A stretch of DNA of 64,000 nucleotides. It comes from Pseudarthrobacter cellobiosi. Its GTDB lineage: Bacteria; Actinomycetota; Actinomycetes; Actinomycetales; Micrococcaceae. The stretch spans positions 1 to 64,000 of the forward strand of contig NZ_JAMXBJ010000034.1 of assembly GCF_023913755.1 (NCBI RefSeq). Direction: 5' to 3'. Every line of letters starts with the position of its first letter. Positions within the stretch are counted from its first letter, which is position 1. A model generated the notes under the pieces. That model was given only the letters and a program-made list of their open reading frames with translations, was not told where the DNA came from and searched no databases. Below are positions 7,656 through 16,559 of this stretch, piece after piece. The translations under genes and the position numbers were made by a program.

Positions 7656-9306
7656 GATCGCCTCCTTCGGCGCTGGAGGTTCCGCGGCGTTCTGCGGCGG
7701 CGGAGTCAGTCTTGTCAGCGGCTGATGTGTCAGCGCCGGTCTTGCTTACGCTCGTGGTACCTGAGCCGGTCTTGTCAGGGCTCGTCTTATCTACGCTCGC
7801 AGCGTCCTCTGGTGAGATGCCGGCCATCATCAGGCCCAGGACGCCGCGTCCGGTCCCTGCCGGGACGATTCCCACCAGCTTGCCCTTATAGAGCACGGCG
7901 ATGCGGTCGGCGAGTTCCATGACTTCGTCCAGTTCGGTGGAGATGATCATGACAGGCGTGCCCTGGTCGCGTTCCGCCACGATCCGTTTATGAAGGAACT
8001 CGATGGACCCGACGTCCACACCCCGGGTGGGCTGCGAGGCAATGAAGAGCCGCAGCGGCCGGGACAGCTCCCGTGCCATGACCACTTTCTGTTGATTGCC
8101 GCCCGAGAGCGTGCCGGCCGCCAGCAGGCCCGAGGGTGTCCGGACATCGAACTCGTCGATCCGTGATTTGGCGTTCTCCAGGACCTTCGCCGGACTCATG
8201 CTGATGCCCTTGGCAAACGGCGGCTGATCGTACCGGTCAAGAATCAGGTTTTCGGCGATCGAGAACGTGCCGATGAGGCCGTCAACAGACCGGTCTTCCG
8301 GAACGAAGCCGACGCCGGCGTTAAGGACCTCCTTCACACTGCGGCCAACAAGTTCCACATCGTCCAGGAGGATGGAGCCGTGCACGCGGTCCTGGAGTCC
8401 GAGGATGGCCTCGGTGAGTTCGGTCTGGCCGTTGCCTTGCACGCCTGCGACGGCCAGGATCTCTCCGCGAGAAATGTCGAAGCTGAGGCCGTCCACGGTG
8501 TGCTGCCCGTTCGGGGCGATGACAGTGAGGTCTTTGACCTGGAAAGTCTTCTCTTTGGGACTGGCGGGTGCCTTCTCGAGTGTGAGGCTGACGGCGCGGC
8601 CCACCATCATGGAGGCCAGCTCCGCGGTGGAGGCGCCTGGATGCGCCGAACCAACAACTTTGCCCCGCCGGATCACGGTGATGGTGTCCGAGACAGCCTT
8701 CACCTCGCGCAGCTTGTGCGAGATGAAGACTATCGAGGTTCCGTTGGACTTGAGCTGGCGCATGATGTCCAGCAGCTCATCGGTGTCCTGGGGCGTCAGC
8801 ACCGCCGTCGGCTCATCAAGGATCAGGACCCGGGCGTCGCGGACCAGCGCCTTGATGATTTCCACCCGCTGCTGTACGCCCACCGGGAGGTCCTCCACCA
8901 GGGCGTCGGGGTCGACATCGAACCCGTAGCGGTCCGAAATCTCCTTGATCTTGCGCCGGGTGTCATCCAGGTTCAGGAAGCCGCCGGTTTTGGTGGACTC
9001 GGCTCCAAGGGCCACATTCTCGGCAACCGTGAAAACAGGAACGAGCATAAAGTGCTGGTGCACCATGCCGATGCCGGCAGCCATCGCGTCGCCGGGGCCC
9101 CGGAAGTAAACAGGTTTGTCGTCGATGAGGATTTCGCCCTCAGAGGGCTCGTAGAGCCCGTACAGCACATTCATCAGGGTGGACTTGCCGGCCCCGTTCT
9201 CGCCCAGCAGACAGTGGATCTGTCCGGGTTCAACCACCACGTCGATGTGGTCGTTGGCGAGCAGCGAGCCGAAGCGTTTGGTGATCCCTCTGAGTTCAAG
9301 TTTCAA
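7648..9306 (-). CDS. Nucleoside ABC transporter ATP-binding protein (two ABC domains, NupO/YufO type)
   Basis: This tandem ATPase energises nucleoside import. The N-terminal domain has Walker [10 protein letters not shown] and a degenerate signature (LPVGVQQRVEI); the C-terminal domain has the full signature [14 protein letters not shown] but a degenerate Walker A, as usual for this family. The last 50 or so residues form an odd low-complexity tail with repeated DKT/SKT units. The start is uncertain: I use TTG at 9306 (LKLELRGITKRFG), but TTG at 9318 is also open. It lies directly downstream of the BMP lipoprotein gene, after a terminator-like hairpin. Confidence 0.88.
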   Translation of the reverse strand: MKLELRGITKRFGSLLANDHIDVVVEPGQIHCLLGENGAGKSTLMNVLYGLYEPSEGEILIDDKPVYFRGPGDAMAAGIGMVHQHFMLVPVFTVAENVALGAESTKTGGFLNLDDTRRKIKEISDRYGFDVDPDALVEDLPVGVQQRVEIIKALVRDARVLILDEPTAVLTPQDTDELLDIMRQLKSNGTSIVFISHKLREVKAVSDTITVIRRGKVVGSAHPGASTAELASMMVGRAVSLTLEKAPASPKEKTFQVKDLTVIAPNGQHTVDGLSFDISRGEILAVAGVQGNGQTELTEAILGLQDRVHGSILLDDVELVGRSVKEVLNAGVGFVPEDRSVDGLIGTFSIAENLILDRYDQPPFAKGISMSPAKVLENAKSRIDEFDVRTPSGLLAAGTLSGGNQQKVVMARELSRPLRLFIASQPTRGVDVGSIEFLHKRIVAERDQGTPVMIISTELDEVMELADRIAVLYKGKLVGIVPAGTGRGVLGLMMAGISPEDAASVDKTSPDKTGSGTTSVSKTGADTSAADKTDSAAAERRGTSSAEGGDHA

Positions 9307-9423
9307 AACTCTGACCAATCTCGAAGCGTCCGGTGAATCCCACCGGACGGGATAGGTGGCTGCAGCACCAGCCTAGTGCGTGCAGTCCTGCGTGGGCGGT
9401 CTCGCCGACGCCGAATTCCAACG

Positions 9424-9472
9424 AAAAGCGCCACCGCCCGGCCAGTCGATGACCATCCGGGAGTGGCGCCTA
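9424..9472 (-). terminator. Hairpin terminator or attenuator after the BMP lipoprotein gene
   Basis: An imperfect inverted repeat (AGCGCCACCGCCCGG against CCGGGAGTGGCGCCT) lies about 10 bp past the bmpA stop, with a T-rich run (CTTTTCG) on the minus-strand 3' side. Between a binding-protein gene and its transporter genes such hairpins often lower downstream expression, so it may be partial rather than a full stop. Confidence 0.65.
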
Positions 9473-9482
9473 GCGAGGATGA

Positions 9483-10592
9483 CTAAGCCTTGGGGCTTGC
9501 CGCAGATACGACCTTCAGCTTGCCGTCGACGATGTCCTTCTTGAGCTGGTCCAGCTCGGACTTCAGGTCGGACGGGACCTGCCCGTCGAAGCTGTGGAAA
9601 GGTGCCAGCTGGACGCCGTCGTTCGCCAAGGTGCCGACATATGGCGTGTTGGTGAACTTGCCTTCCTTGTCGTCCTTGACCACGGTTTCAACGGCTTCGC
9701 CCATAAGCTTCATGACCGAGGAAAGCATGATGTCCTTGTATTCGGGTGCGGTCAGGAATCCGTCGGAGTCAACCCAGATCATCTTGACGTCCTTGCCGGC
9801 CGCTTTCGCCTCCATCAGGGCTGCACCGGCTCCCTTGCCCACCGGACCGGCGACGGGCATCACAATGTCCGCGCCCTGGTCAAGGAAGTTTTGGGTGAGC
9901 TGCTTGCCCTTGTCCTGCTTTTCAAAGTCGCCCGTGAAGCTGCCATCCTGGGCCGCCTTGTCCCAGCCAAGGACTTTGACGTCCTTGCCCTTCTGCTCGT
10001 TGTAGTACTTGACGCCGTCGGCAAACCCATCCATGAAAATGGTCACGGTGGGAATCTCCCTGCCGCCGAACGTGGCCACACTTCCTGTCTTGGTGGTGCC
10101 TGCGGCCAGGTAACCGGCCAGGAACGCTGCCTGGGCGGTGTCGTAGATGATCGGCTTGACGTTGCTGATGGGCGGGTCGTAGCCGAAGTCGATGATGGCA
10201 AAGTGGCGGTCCGGGTTGTCCGTAGCCTGCTTCTTGGTGGCATCACCCAGCAGGAAGCCGACGGTCAGGGTGAGATCGCAGTTGGCGGCAACCATGGCGC
10301 GGAGGTTTGGCTCGAAGTCGTTGTTGGTCTTGGACTCGGCCTGGTTGACCTTGATGCCCAGGTCAGCCTCGGCCTTCTTCAGGCCATCGTAGGAGGACTG
10401 GTTGAACGACTGGTCATCGAATCCGCCGGAGTCCGAGACGATGCAGCCGGTGTAGTCGCTCGCTGTTGCGGTGGCGGTGCCTCCAGCGTCAGGTGCCGCG
10501 CCGCAGCCGGTCAGCAGGAGTGCTGTGGCACCCACTGAGGCCATGCCTGCCATTGAACCGCGCTTGAACTTAGCGCGCAGTGTGTTCTTCAA
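9483..10592 (-). CDS. BMP family nucleoside-binding lipoprotein
   Basis: This is the extracellular substrate-binding protein of the ABC importer downstream. It has 369 residues with a basic start, a hydrophobic stretch and the lipobox LLTGC (Cys30), so it should be lipid-anchored. Family landmarks are DSGGFDDQSFNQSSYDG near residue 55 and the conserved FGGREIPTV region. The start codon is TTG behind GGAGGAAA. BMP (PnrA/Med) proteins bind purine or pyrimidine nucleosides, which fits add, cdd and deoA in the same block. Confidence 0.9.
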   Translation of the reverse strand: MKNTLRAKFKRGSMAGMASVGATALLLTGCGAAPDAGGTATATASDYTGCIVSDSGGFDDQSFNQSSYDGLKKAEADLGIKVNQAESKTNNDFEPNLRAMVAANCDLTLTVGFLLGDATKKQATDNPDRHFAIIDFGYDPPISNVKPIIYDTAQAAFLAGYLAAGTTKTGSVATFGGREIPTVTIFMDGFADGVKYYNEQKGKDVKVLGWDKAAQDGSFTGDFEKQDKGKQLTQNFLDQGADIVMPVAGPVGKGAGAALMEAKAAGKDVKMIWVDSDGFLTAPEYKDIMLSSVMKLMGEAVETVVKDDKEGKFTNTPYVGTLANDGVQLAPFHSFDGQVPSDLKSELDQLKKDIVDGKLKVVSAASPKA

Positions 10593-10633
10593 ATTTCCTC
10601 CAGGGAGAGAGTGGCGCTACGACTCGAATTCAA

Positions 10634-10683
10634 TGAGTGTCCGTTTCTACACTGAAATTCTGTTTTCACTGAGGGCTTCGCAG
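10634..10683 (-). promoter_or_regulatory. Probable regulatory region of the nucleoside transporter operon
   Basis: Read on the minus strand, this AT-richer stretch upstream of bmpA holds two related direct repeats, TCAGTGAAAAC and TCAGTGTAGAAAC, about 16 bp apart, followed by AACGGACACT. Direct repeats in such a place suggest an operator. No -10/-35 pair is clear enough to name, and the rest of the 296-bp gap holds the family B repeat at 10823. Confidence 0.35.
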
Positions 10684-10822
10684 CACTGCGCCGAAGCGCC
10701 TGATACAAGCAACATTAGTGGGCTGCAACACATCCGATACCACATTGAAGCCGGATCCCGAAGATTGTTGAGAATTTGTTACCAACCAGTAGAAAACCTG
10801 CGGTTCCGCACCCCTCACTTTA

Positions 10823-10878
10823 AGCGCGAACGGACACTTGGGGCCCGCCGGGCGGGGCCTCAAATGTCCGTTCGCGCT
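10823..10878. repeat. Family B intergenic palindrome, copy 1 (outer element only)
   Basis: AGCGCGAACGGACA at the left pairs with TGTCCGTTCGCGCT at the right, an 18-bp stem with one mismatch, enclosing a GC-rich inner inverted repeat. It lies just past the 3' end of the oxidoreductase gene and upstream of bmpA. The same arms recur at 12.9 and 59.9 kb, so this is a dispersed element and not merely a terminator. Confidence 0.8.
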
Positions 10879-10888
10879 GGTGGGGGGC

Positions 10889-11911
10889 TTAGAGGCGCAC
10901 GAGCATCTTGCCGGTGTTGGCGCCGTCGAGCAGGTCCATGAAAGCCTGGGGCGCATTCTCCAGCCCGTCCACCACGGTCTCGTCATACCGGACTGAACCT
11001 TCCGCCAGCCAGGCTGACATCTTGCCGAAGAATTCAGCGCTGTGCTGGCGCTGTCCGCTGACCAGGAACCCCCGCAGGGTGAGCTGCTTGCCGATGGCAA
11101 GGGCGAGGTTCCGCGGCGCCGGCGTGGGTTCGGTGGAGTTGTACTGGGCTATCGCGCCGCACATGGCCACACGGCCGCCCACATTCAGGACCGCCAGGGC
11201 AGCCTCCAGATGATCGCCACCCACGTTGTCGAAATACACGTCAATACCTGCGGGTCCTGCGGCCTGGACAAGCTGTTCCCGCACCGGCCCGTCGTTGTAG
11301 TTGAATGCGGCGTCGAAGCCCAGTTCCAGGAGCCGGGCCACCTTCTCCGCGGTTCCCGCGCTGCCGATGACCCTGGAAGCGCCCATCGCCTTGGCGATCT
11401 GGCCCACAAGAGAGCCCACGGCACCCGCCGCACCTGACACGAATACGGCATCGCCGGGCTTGAACTCGGCCACTTTGAGCAGCCCGGCGTACGCCGTCAG
11501 TCCGGTCATGCCCAGCGCGCCAAGGAACGCCGACGCCGGTGCAAGGTCCGTGCGGGCAACCGACGTTGCGTCTGCTTCCAGGACCGCGAATTCCCGCCAG
11601 CCGAGCTGATGGACGACGGCGTCCCCCACCTTGCGCCCCTCGGCCCTGGACGCGATGACCTCACCGATGGCGCCGCCGTCGAGCGCTGCATCCAGCGCGA
11701 ACGGCGGGGAGTACGACTTGACGTCGTTCATACGGCCGCGCATGTAGGGGTCCACGGAGACGTAGAGGTTGCGGACCAGGATCTGGCCGTCCTGAAGCTC
11801 CGGCAGCGGTGACTCTGCCAGTCGGAAGTTTTCGGGACCGGGACGCCCTACCGGACGCGAGGCCAGGCGGATTTCGCGGCTGGATGATGGCAGTGCCGTT
11901 GTCACGCTCAT
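10889..11911 (-). CDS. NADP-dependent zinc-free medium-chain oxidoreductase (CurA-like)
   Basis: This 340-residue MDR-family protein reduces or oxidises enones, quinones or prostaglandin-like ketones using NADPH. It has the nucleotide-binding motif VSGAAGAVGSLVGQIAK around residue 157, lacks the zinc ligands of alcohol dehydrogenases, and contains DPYMRGRM, typical of the curcumin/leukotriene reductase group. It overlaps the ohr stop by 4 nt and therefore belongs to the ohrR-ohr operon, which suggests a role in handling oxidised lipid or carbonyl products. Confidence 0.85.
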   Translation of the reverse strand: MSVTTALPSSSREIRLASRPVGRPGPENFRLAESPLPELQDGQILVRNLYVSVDPYMRGRMNDVKSYSPPFALDAALDGGAIGEVIASRAEGRKVGDAVVHQLGWREFAVLEADATSVARTDLAPASAFLGALGMTGLTAYAGLLKVAEFKPGDAVFVSGAAGAVGSLVGQIAKAMGASRVIGSAGTAEKVARLLELGFDAAFNYNDGPVREQLVQAAGPAGIDVYFDNVGGDHLEAALAVLNVGGRVAMCGAIAQYNSTEPTPAPRNLALAIGKQLTLRGFLVSGQRQHSAEFFGKMSAWLAEGSVRYDETVVDGLENAPQAFMDLLDGANTGKMLVRL

Positions 11912-12339
11912 GCTGCGAACTCCAGGATCTTGATGTCCACGGTCATGTTTCCCCGGGTGGCGTTGGAATAGGGGCAGATCTGATGCGCTTTGGCCACCAG
12001 GGACTCGGCCGTGGCGAGATCCAGGGCCGGAACCGCGATCTCCAGTTCAGCAGCGAGACCGTAGCCCACGCCGTCGTTCAGTGCGCCAAAGTGGATCTTG
12101 GCGGCCACGGCTGAATCGGTCAGGTCTGCGCGCTCCTTGCGCCCCACGAGGCGGAGGGCCGAGTGGAAGCATGCCGCGTAACCGGCGGCAAAGAGCTGCT
12201 CCGGGTTGGTTCCCTGGCCGTCACCGCCCAGCTCCACGGGGCTGGCAAGGCTGACATCCAGCTTGCCATCATTGGTGCGTGCGTTGCCGTCGCGGCCTTC
12301 GCCGGAAGCCAGGGCCTCGGCAGTGTAGAGAGTCTTCAT
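11908..12339 (-). CDS. ohr: Organic hydroperoxide resistance protein (Ohr)
   Basis: Ohr is a thiol peroxidase that reduces organic and fatty-acid hydroperoxides using lipoylated partners. The 143-residue protein has both active cysteines: Cys57 in AACFHSAL and Cys122 in ICPYSNATRGN. It lies directly downstream of its likely repressor gene ohrR, in the usual pairing, and upstream of the oxidoreductase. Confidence 0.94.
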   Translation of the reverse strand: MKTLYTAEALASGEGRDGNARTNDGKLDVSLASPVELGGDGQGTNPEQLFAAGYAACFHSALRLVGRKERADLTDSAVAAKIHFGALNDGVGYGLAAELEIAVPALDLATAESLVAKAHQICPYSNATRGNMTVDIKILEFAA

Positions 12340-12384
12340 AGGTGGTCCGTCCTGTTGGATGTGGATAACGGAAATCTTTGGCGC

Positions 12385-12819
12385 TCAGTGCGTGCGGTGA
12401 AGGGCTTCCGTGAGCCTTTCAAGAGTGGTGCGAAGCTGTTCCAGCTCCTCGGCTGACAACCCGGCGGCGTCCGCAAGGTGCCGAGGAATCCCGCTGGCCC
12501 TGCTGCTGAGCGAGCATCCGGTCGGCGTCAGGTGGACTGCAACACGGCGCTCATCTTCCCCGGACCGGCGGCGCTCCACGAGCCCCATGGCCTCAAGCCG
12601 CTTGAGCAGCGGCGATAGCGTGCCGGAGTCAAGGCCCAGTTCCTCGCCGAGCTCCTTGACGCCCTTCGGCTCCGATTCCCAGAGGACCAGCATCACCAGA
12701 TACTGCGGGTACGTCAGGCCGAGGTCTTCCAAGACTGGGCGGTAGACCGCTGTTGCCGCGCGGGACGCGGAGTACAGCGCAAAACACACCTGGCGGTCGA
12801 GGCGGGGGGCTTCAGTCAT
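12385..12819 (-). CDS. ohrR: MarR-family organic hydroperoxide sensor (OhrR)
   Basis: OhrR represses ohr until its reactive cysteine is oxidised. The 144-residue protein begins MTEAPRLDRQVCFALYSAS, with the sensing Cys12 in the position conserved in OhrR; the winged helix follows (KELGEELGLDSGTLSPLLKRLE, about residues 55-75). I chose ATG at 12819 because it restores the normal OhrR N-terminus; the longer frame would cover the operator at 12836. Confidence 0.92.
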   Translation of the reverse strand: MTEAPRLDRQVCFALYSASRAATAVYRPVLEDLGLTYPQYLVMLVLWESEPKGVKELGEELGLDSGTLSPLLKRLEAMGLVERRRSGEDERRVAVHLTPTGCSLSSRASGIPRHLADAAGLSAEELEQLRTTLERLTEALHRTH

Positions 12820-12835
12820 ACCTAAGACGATAGTC

Positions 12836-12850
12836 CACAATTCAATTGTG
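12836..12850. promoter_or_regulatory. OhrR-type operator
   Basis: A perfect palindrome, CACAATTCAATTGTG, lies 16 bp upstream of the ohrR start. It matches the known OhrR site pattern (ACAATT-N-AATTGT), so ohrR-ohr-oxidoreductase are probably induced together by organic peroxides. Confidence 0.8.
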
Positions 12851-12873
12851 CACAACTTACCACGCCAAAGAGA

Positions 12874-12970
12874 CGCGCGAACGAGCAGATAACACCCTCA
12901 AAACCGGGTTTTGAGGGTGTTATCTGCCAGTTCGCGCGGGAGGGCAAGGGCTTAAATGTCCGTTCGCGCG
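12874..12970. repeat. Family B composite palindrome, copy 2
   Basis: A 31-bp inverted repeat (left arm 12875-12905 starting GCGCGAAC, right arm 12907-12937 ending TTCGCGC) has two mismatches and almost no loop. It is followed by AAATGTCCGTTCGCGCG at 12954-12970, which is the right arm of the outer element seen at 10.8 kb. It fills most of the gap between ohrR and the amidohydrolase gene. Confidence 0.8.
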
Positions 12971-13000
12971 CCAGGGGTTAGATAGCTCGGGGCGCGGGGG

Positions 13001-14200
13001 CTAGAGGTCGCGGATGGTCCGGAGGGCCGCTGCCGTGAGGACCTGGATGCCCAGGCCCAGGGCGCGTTCGTCCAGGATGTAGTCACCGCGGTGCAGGTCG
13101 TACTCCTCGCCGCCGGGGGTCTTGGTACCCAGGCGCATCATGGCGCCAGGCCGTTCAGCCAGGAACCAGGCGAAGTCCTCGCCGCCCATGGACTGCGGCG
13201 TCAGCACTACGGCGCCCTCGCCGATTTCAGCGCGGGCTGCGGCCTCAATGAGCGCGGTCTCGTCCTCGGAGTTCACAACAGGCGGGACGCCCCTGGTGTG
13301 TTCCAGGTGGACATCCACCCCATAGGGCGCGGCCACCTGCTGCACGACTTCATCCAGGAGCTCGCCGGCGTCATGCCAGGCATCGCGGTCGAGGCAGCGC
13401 ATGGTGCCTGACATGTAACCGGTGCCCGGGATGGCATTGGGTGCCGATCCGGCGTTGATCTGGCCCCAGACCACGGATACTCCGCTGCGGACATCCACCC
13501 GGCGTGAAAGCACGGCCGGAACGTTGACGGCGATCTGCGCCAGGGCGAAGACCAGGTCCTCGGTAAGGTGCGGGCGGGACGTATGGCCGCCGCGGCCGCT
13601 CAGCTCGATCTTGATGGTGTCCGAAGCGGACGTAATGGCGCCGATGCGCGTACCGATGCGTCCGACGTCGATCCTCGGGTCGCAGTGCAGCGCAAGGATG
13701 CGCGGCACACCGTCCAGGACGCCCTGCTCAATGCAGGACAGTGCGCCACCGGGCATGGTCTCCTCGGCAGGCTGGAAAATGATCCGGACCGAACCGCCCA
13801 GCGGGGACTCCTCGTGCATGCGCTGCAGGACCAGCGCGACGCCGAGCATGGCGGCGGTGTGGACGTCGTGGCCACACGCATGTGTGACGCCATGGTTCTT
13901 CGAGGCAAACGGCAGCCCCGTTTCCTCGATGATGGGCAGGGCATCAATGTCGCCGCGGAGCGCTGTGGCGATGGTCCCCTCGCCGATGTCGACGGTGAGG
14001 CCGGTGCCTTCAAGCCGCCGCGGAGCCAGTCCGGCGGCTTCGAGCCGCTCCACCAGCTTGTCTGTGGTGCGGAATTCCTTGAAGGAAAGCTCGGGGTGCG
14101 CGTGCAGATCCCGGCGAAAGTCGATCAGCTCCGGCAGGAGGGGTTCCAACCATGGCCGCACTAATGCGGTGGGCTCGGCTTCAGTAGTGTAATTACGCAC
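13001..14200 (-). CDS. M20D family amidohydrolase (N-acyl amino acid or hippurate hydrolase type)
   Basis: This 399-residue metallopeptidase-like enzyme probably removes an acyl group from an N-acylated amino acid. Metal-site motifs appear in order: HAHPELSFKE, LRGDIDALPI, THACGHDVHTAAMLG (about residue 107) and PAEETMPGGA. The start is GTG. The family covers aminoacylases, hippurate hydrolases and IAA-amino acid hydrolases, and the sequence does not decide between them. It is a single gene with no metabolic neighbours that help. Confidence 0.87.
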   Translation of the reverse strand: MRNYTTEAEPTALVRPWLEPLLPELIDFRRDLHAHPELSFKEFRTTDKLVERLEAAGLAPRRLEGTGLTVDIGEGTIATALRGDIDALPIIEETGLPFASKNHGVTHACGHDVHTAAMLGVALVLQRMHEESPLGGSVRIIFQPAEETMPGGALSCIEQGVLDGVPRILALHCDPRIDVGRIGTRIGAITSASDTIKIELSGRGGHTSRPHLTEDLVFALAQIAVNVPAVLSRRVDVRSGVSVVWGQINAGSAPNAIPGTGYMSGTMRCLDRDAWHDAGELLDEVVQQVAAPYGVDVHLEHTRGVPPVVNSEDETALIEAAARAEIGEGAVVLTPQSMGGEDFAWFLAERPGAMMRLGTKTPGGEEYDLHRGDYILDERALGLGIQVLTAAALRTIRDL

Positions 14201-14287
14201 TCATTTACTCTAGCGAGCGTCCACGGAATAGCGTCATCACGGCGGGCGCGTTACAGATTGTGCCGCGCCTGGACACTTCCGACCGGG

Positions 14288-15421
14288 TTACAGAACGTCG
14301 GTGTCGCCACTGGCCTTGAGCGCGTCAACGGCTCCCTTGACCCGCTGCGCATGCTGCTTGGTGGTCACCAGGAGGGCATCGCCCGTGTCAACGATGACCA
14401 CGTCCTTGATGCCGATCAGGGCGATCACGCGCTTCGTGTCCGAAACCACCACACCGCTGGCGTTTTCGGTGAAAACCCGGGCGCCTTCACCGATAACGGT
14501 GACGTCATCGACTTCCCGCGCACTGTTGAGCCGGCCCACCGAAGCAAAGTCCCCGACGTCGTCCCATCCGAAGGTGCCCGGCACAACGGCAACATCGCCG
14601 GCAGCGGCGGCAGGCTCGGCCACCGCATAGTCAATGGCGATCTTAGGCAACGTGGGCCAGACGCGGGCTGTGACGGCATCACGTTCGGGAGTGTCCCAGG
14701 CCTGGGCGATCTCCTGCAGGCCCTTGAACAGCTCCGGCTGGTTGGCCTCAAGGTGCCTCAGCATCAGGGCAACGGGAGCCACGAACATACCTGCGTTCCA
14801 GACATACTCACCGCTGTCCACATACTGCTGGGCAACTTCCTCGTCCGGCTTCTCCACGAACTCCACCACGGCCTGGGCGCTGGGCGCACCTTCGATGTTG
14901 AGTTCCGCGCCGGCCCGGATGTAACCGAAGCCGGTGGACGGGTGGGTCGGCTTGATGCCGATGGTCACGATCTTGCCGGCGGCGGCCGTGTGGATGGCCT
15001 CGCGGACGGCCTGCTGGAACAGGTGGTCAGGACTGATGACCTGGTCAGCGGCGAAGGAACCCATGATGGTGTCCGGGTCACGCTGGTACAGGATGGCGGC
15101 AGCCAGGCCAATGGCGGCGCCGGAATCCTTGGGCTCGCTCTCCAGGACCAGGTCAGACTCCTGGACCTCGGGGAGCTGCCGGCAGACGGCAGCCCGGTGC
15201 GCAGTGCCGGTCACCACGAGCACGCGCCTGCCTGCCAGTGGCTCCAGACGGTCGTAAGTGGCGCGCAGCAAAGTGCTGCCGGACCCCGTGAGGTCGTGAA
15301 GGAATTTGGGAGCTGCTGCGCGTGACAGGGGCCAGAGGCGGGTCCCCACTCCGCCTGCCGGAATCACCGCAATAAAGCGGTTCAGGGGTGAATCCGGGCT
15401 TGTCACTTTGTCTGTACTCAT
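14288..15421 (-). CDS. manC: Mannose-1-phosphate guanylyltransferase
   Basis: The enzyme makes GDP-mannose from mannose-1-phosphate and GTP. The nucleotidyltransferase signature is VIPAGGVGTRLWPLSR near the N-terminus, followed by PKFL; FVEKPDEE and NAGMFV are further family marks. The 377-residue length fits the single-domain form without an isomerase domain. I start it at the ATG at 15421 (MSTDKVTS) and not at 15493, where the extra 24 residues look non-coding. GDP-mannose would supply mannosyltransferases such as the one at the right end of the window. Confidence 0.9.
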   Translation of the reverse strand: MSTDKVTSPDSPLNRFIAVIPAGGVGTRLWPLSRAAAPKFLHDLTGSGSTLLRATYDRLEPLAGRRVLVVTGTAHRAAVCRQLPEVQESDLVLESEPKDSGAAIGLAAAILYQRDPDTIMGSFAADQVISPDHLFQQAVREAIHTAAAGKIVTIGIKPTHPSTGFGYIRAGAELNIEGAPSAQAVVEFVEKPDEEVAQQYVDSGEYVWNAGMFVAPVALMLRHLEANQPELFKGLQEIAQAWDTPERDAVTARVWPTLPKIAIDYAVAEPAAAAGDVAVVPGTFGWDDVGDFASVGRLNSAREVDDVTVIGEGARVFTENASGVVVSDTKRVIALIGIKDVVIVDTGDALLVTTKQHAQRVKGAVDALKASGDTDVL

Positions 15422-15677
15422 CACCGCTACTTTAGCTGACAAGCCGTGAACTGCCCTTTCAGAACCCTCCGCCAGCTCCCGCGGGCGCGCCATGGTGTGG
15501 TGTTCGTCTCATCTGCAGGCAAAACGCAGGCATTGCGGGGTCACCAAGGAGTTCCTAAATTGAATAAGCTGTGAGCGAAGCCTAGATTTAGGCCTGAGCT
15601 ACGAGTTGCTCTCGCAGCAGGCGTTCCCCCCGCGTGGATCTCATGCCAGCGCCGCTGTGTTGCAGGGAGGTTTATCA

Positions 15678-16058
15678 GTGCCGACAAAACCAGCTGGCAC
15701 CTTGTACCGCGGCCGTGAAGGCATGTGGTCCTGGGTAGGACACCGGATTACCGGTGTAGTGATCTTTTTCTTCTTGTTGGTCCATGTGCTGGACACCTCA
15801 TTGGTGCGTGTGTCCCCGGAGGCCTACACGGCTGTTATCGGTGCCTACAAGAACCCCCTCATGGCCCTGGGTGAAACGGGCCTGGTTGCCGCGATCGTCT
15901 TCCACGCCTTTAACGGCCTGCGGATCATCGCCGTCGACTTCTGGAAGAAGGGCGCCAAATACCAGCGCCAGATGCTGTGGACCGTCCTGGCCCTGTGGGT
16001 AGTTGTGATGGTCGGCTTCTCCATCCGCCACCTTTCCCTCGCCCTCGGAGGTTACTAA
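15678..16058 (+). CDS. sdhC: Succinate dehydrogenase cytochrome b556 subunit
   Basis: SdhC is the first membrane anchor of complex II, binding haem b and menaquinone with SdhD. The protein has 126 residues with three helices; GHRITGVVIFFFLLVH carries the SHRxTG-like motif and LVHVLD the haem-ligand region. I chose GTG at 15678 after GGGAGG, which gives the expected N-terminus PTKPAGTLYRGREGMWSW. It opens the sdhCDAB operon; the promoter should lie in the 256-bp gap upstream. Confidence 0.92.
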   Translation: MPTKPAGTLYRGREGMWSWVGHRITGVVIFFFLLVHVLDTSLVRVSPEAYTAVIGAYKNPLMALGETGLVAAIVFHAFNGLRIIAVDFWKKGAKYQRQMLWTVLALWVVVMVGFSIRHLSLALGGY

Positions 16059-16061
16059 GCC

Positions 16062-16523
16062 ATGACTGCAACGATCGAAAACCCGCGCAGCGGCAAGATC
16101 TCCCCCCAGTACCGCCGCACCGGCGCAAGCCGGGGCAACTTCGAAATGTTCGCCTGGCTGTTCATGCGCCTTTCCGGCGTAGTGCTGGTGGTGCTCATCT
16201 TCGGGCACCTCTTCGTGAACCTCCTGGTGGGCGAAGGCATCCACGCCATCGACTTCGGCTTCGTCGCCGGCAAGTGGGCTGACCCGTTCTGGCAGATCTG
16301 GGACCTCGCCATGCTGTGGCTGGCCATGCTGCACGGCACCAATGGCGTCCGCACCATCATCAACGACTACGCCGAGAAGGATTCCACCCGTCTCTGGCTC
16401 AAGATCGTCCTCTACGCGGCCACCACCGTGATCATCGTCCTTGGCACCCTGGTGATCTTCACCTTCAACCCGTGCCCCGTGGTTGACGGCGTTCCGCTGC
16501 CCGGCGGCTTCTGCCCCGCGTAG
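16062..16523 (+). CDS. sdhD: Succinate dehydrogenase membrane anchor subunit
   Basis: This is the second haem-binding anchor of complex II. Its 153 residues hold three membrane helices; FGHLFVNLLVGEGIHAIDF and HGTNGVRTIINDY match actinobacterial SdhD. It starts 3 bp after sdhC. The C-terminus ends with a short periplasmic segment containing two cysteines (NPCPV and GGFCPA). Confidence 0.92.
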   Translation: MTATIENPRSGKISPQYRRTGASRGNFEMFAWLFMRLSGVVLVVLIFGHLFVNLLVGEGIHAIDFGFVAGKWADPFWQIWDLAMLWLAMLHGTNGVRTIINDYAEKDSTRLWLKIVLYAATTVIIVLGTLVIFTFNPCPVVDGVPLPGGFCPA

Positions 16524-16559
16524 CCAGATCACCGCTGCCCGCGGTGAGCCGCAGGCTGT

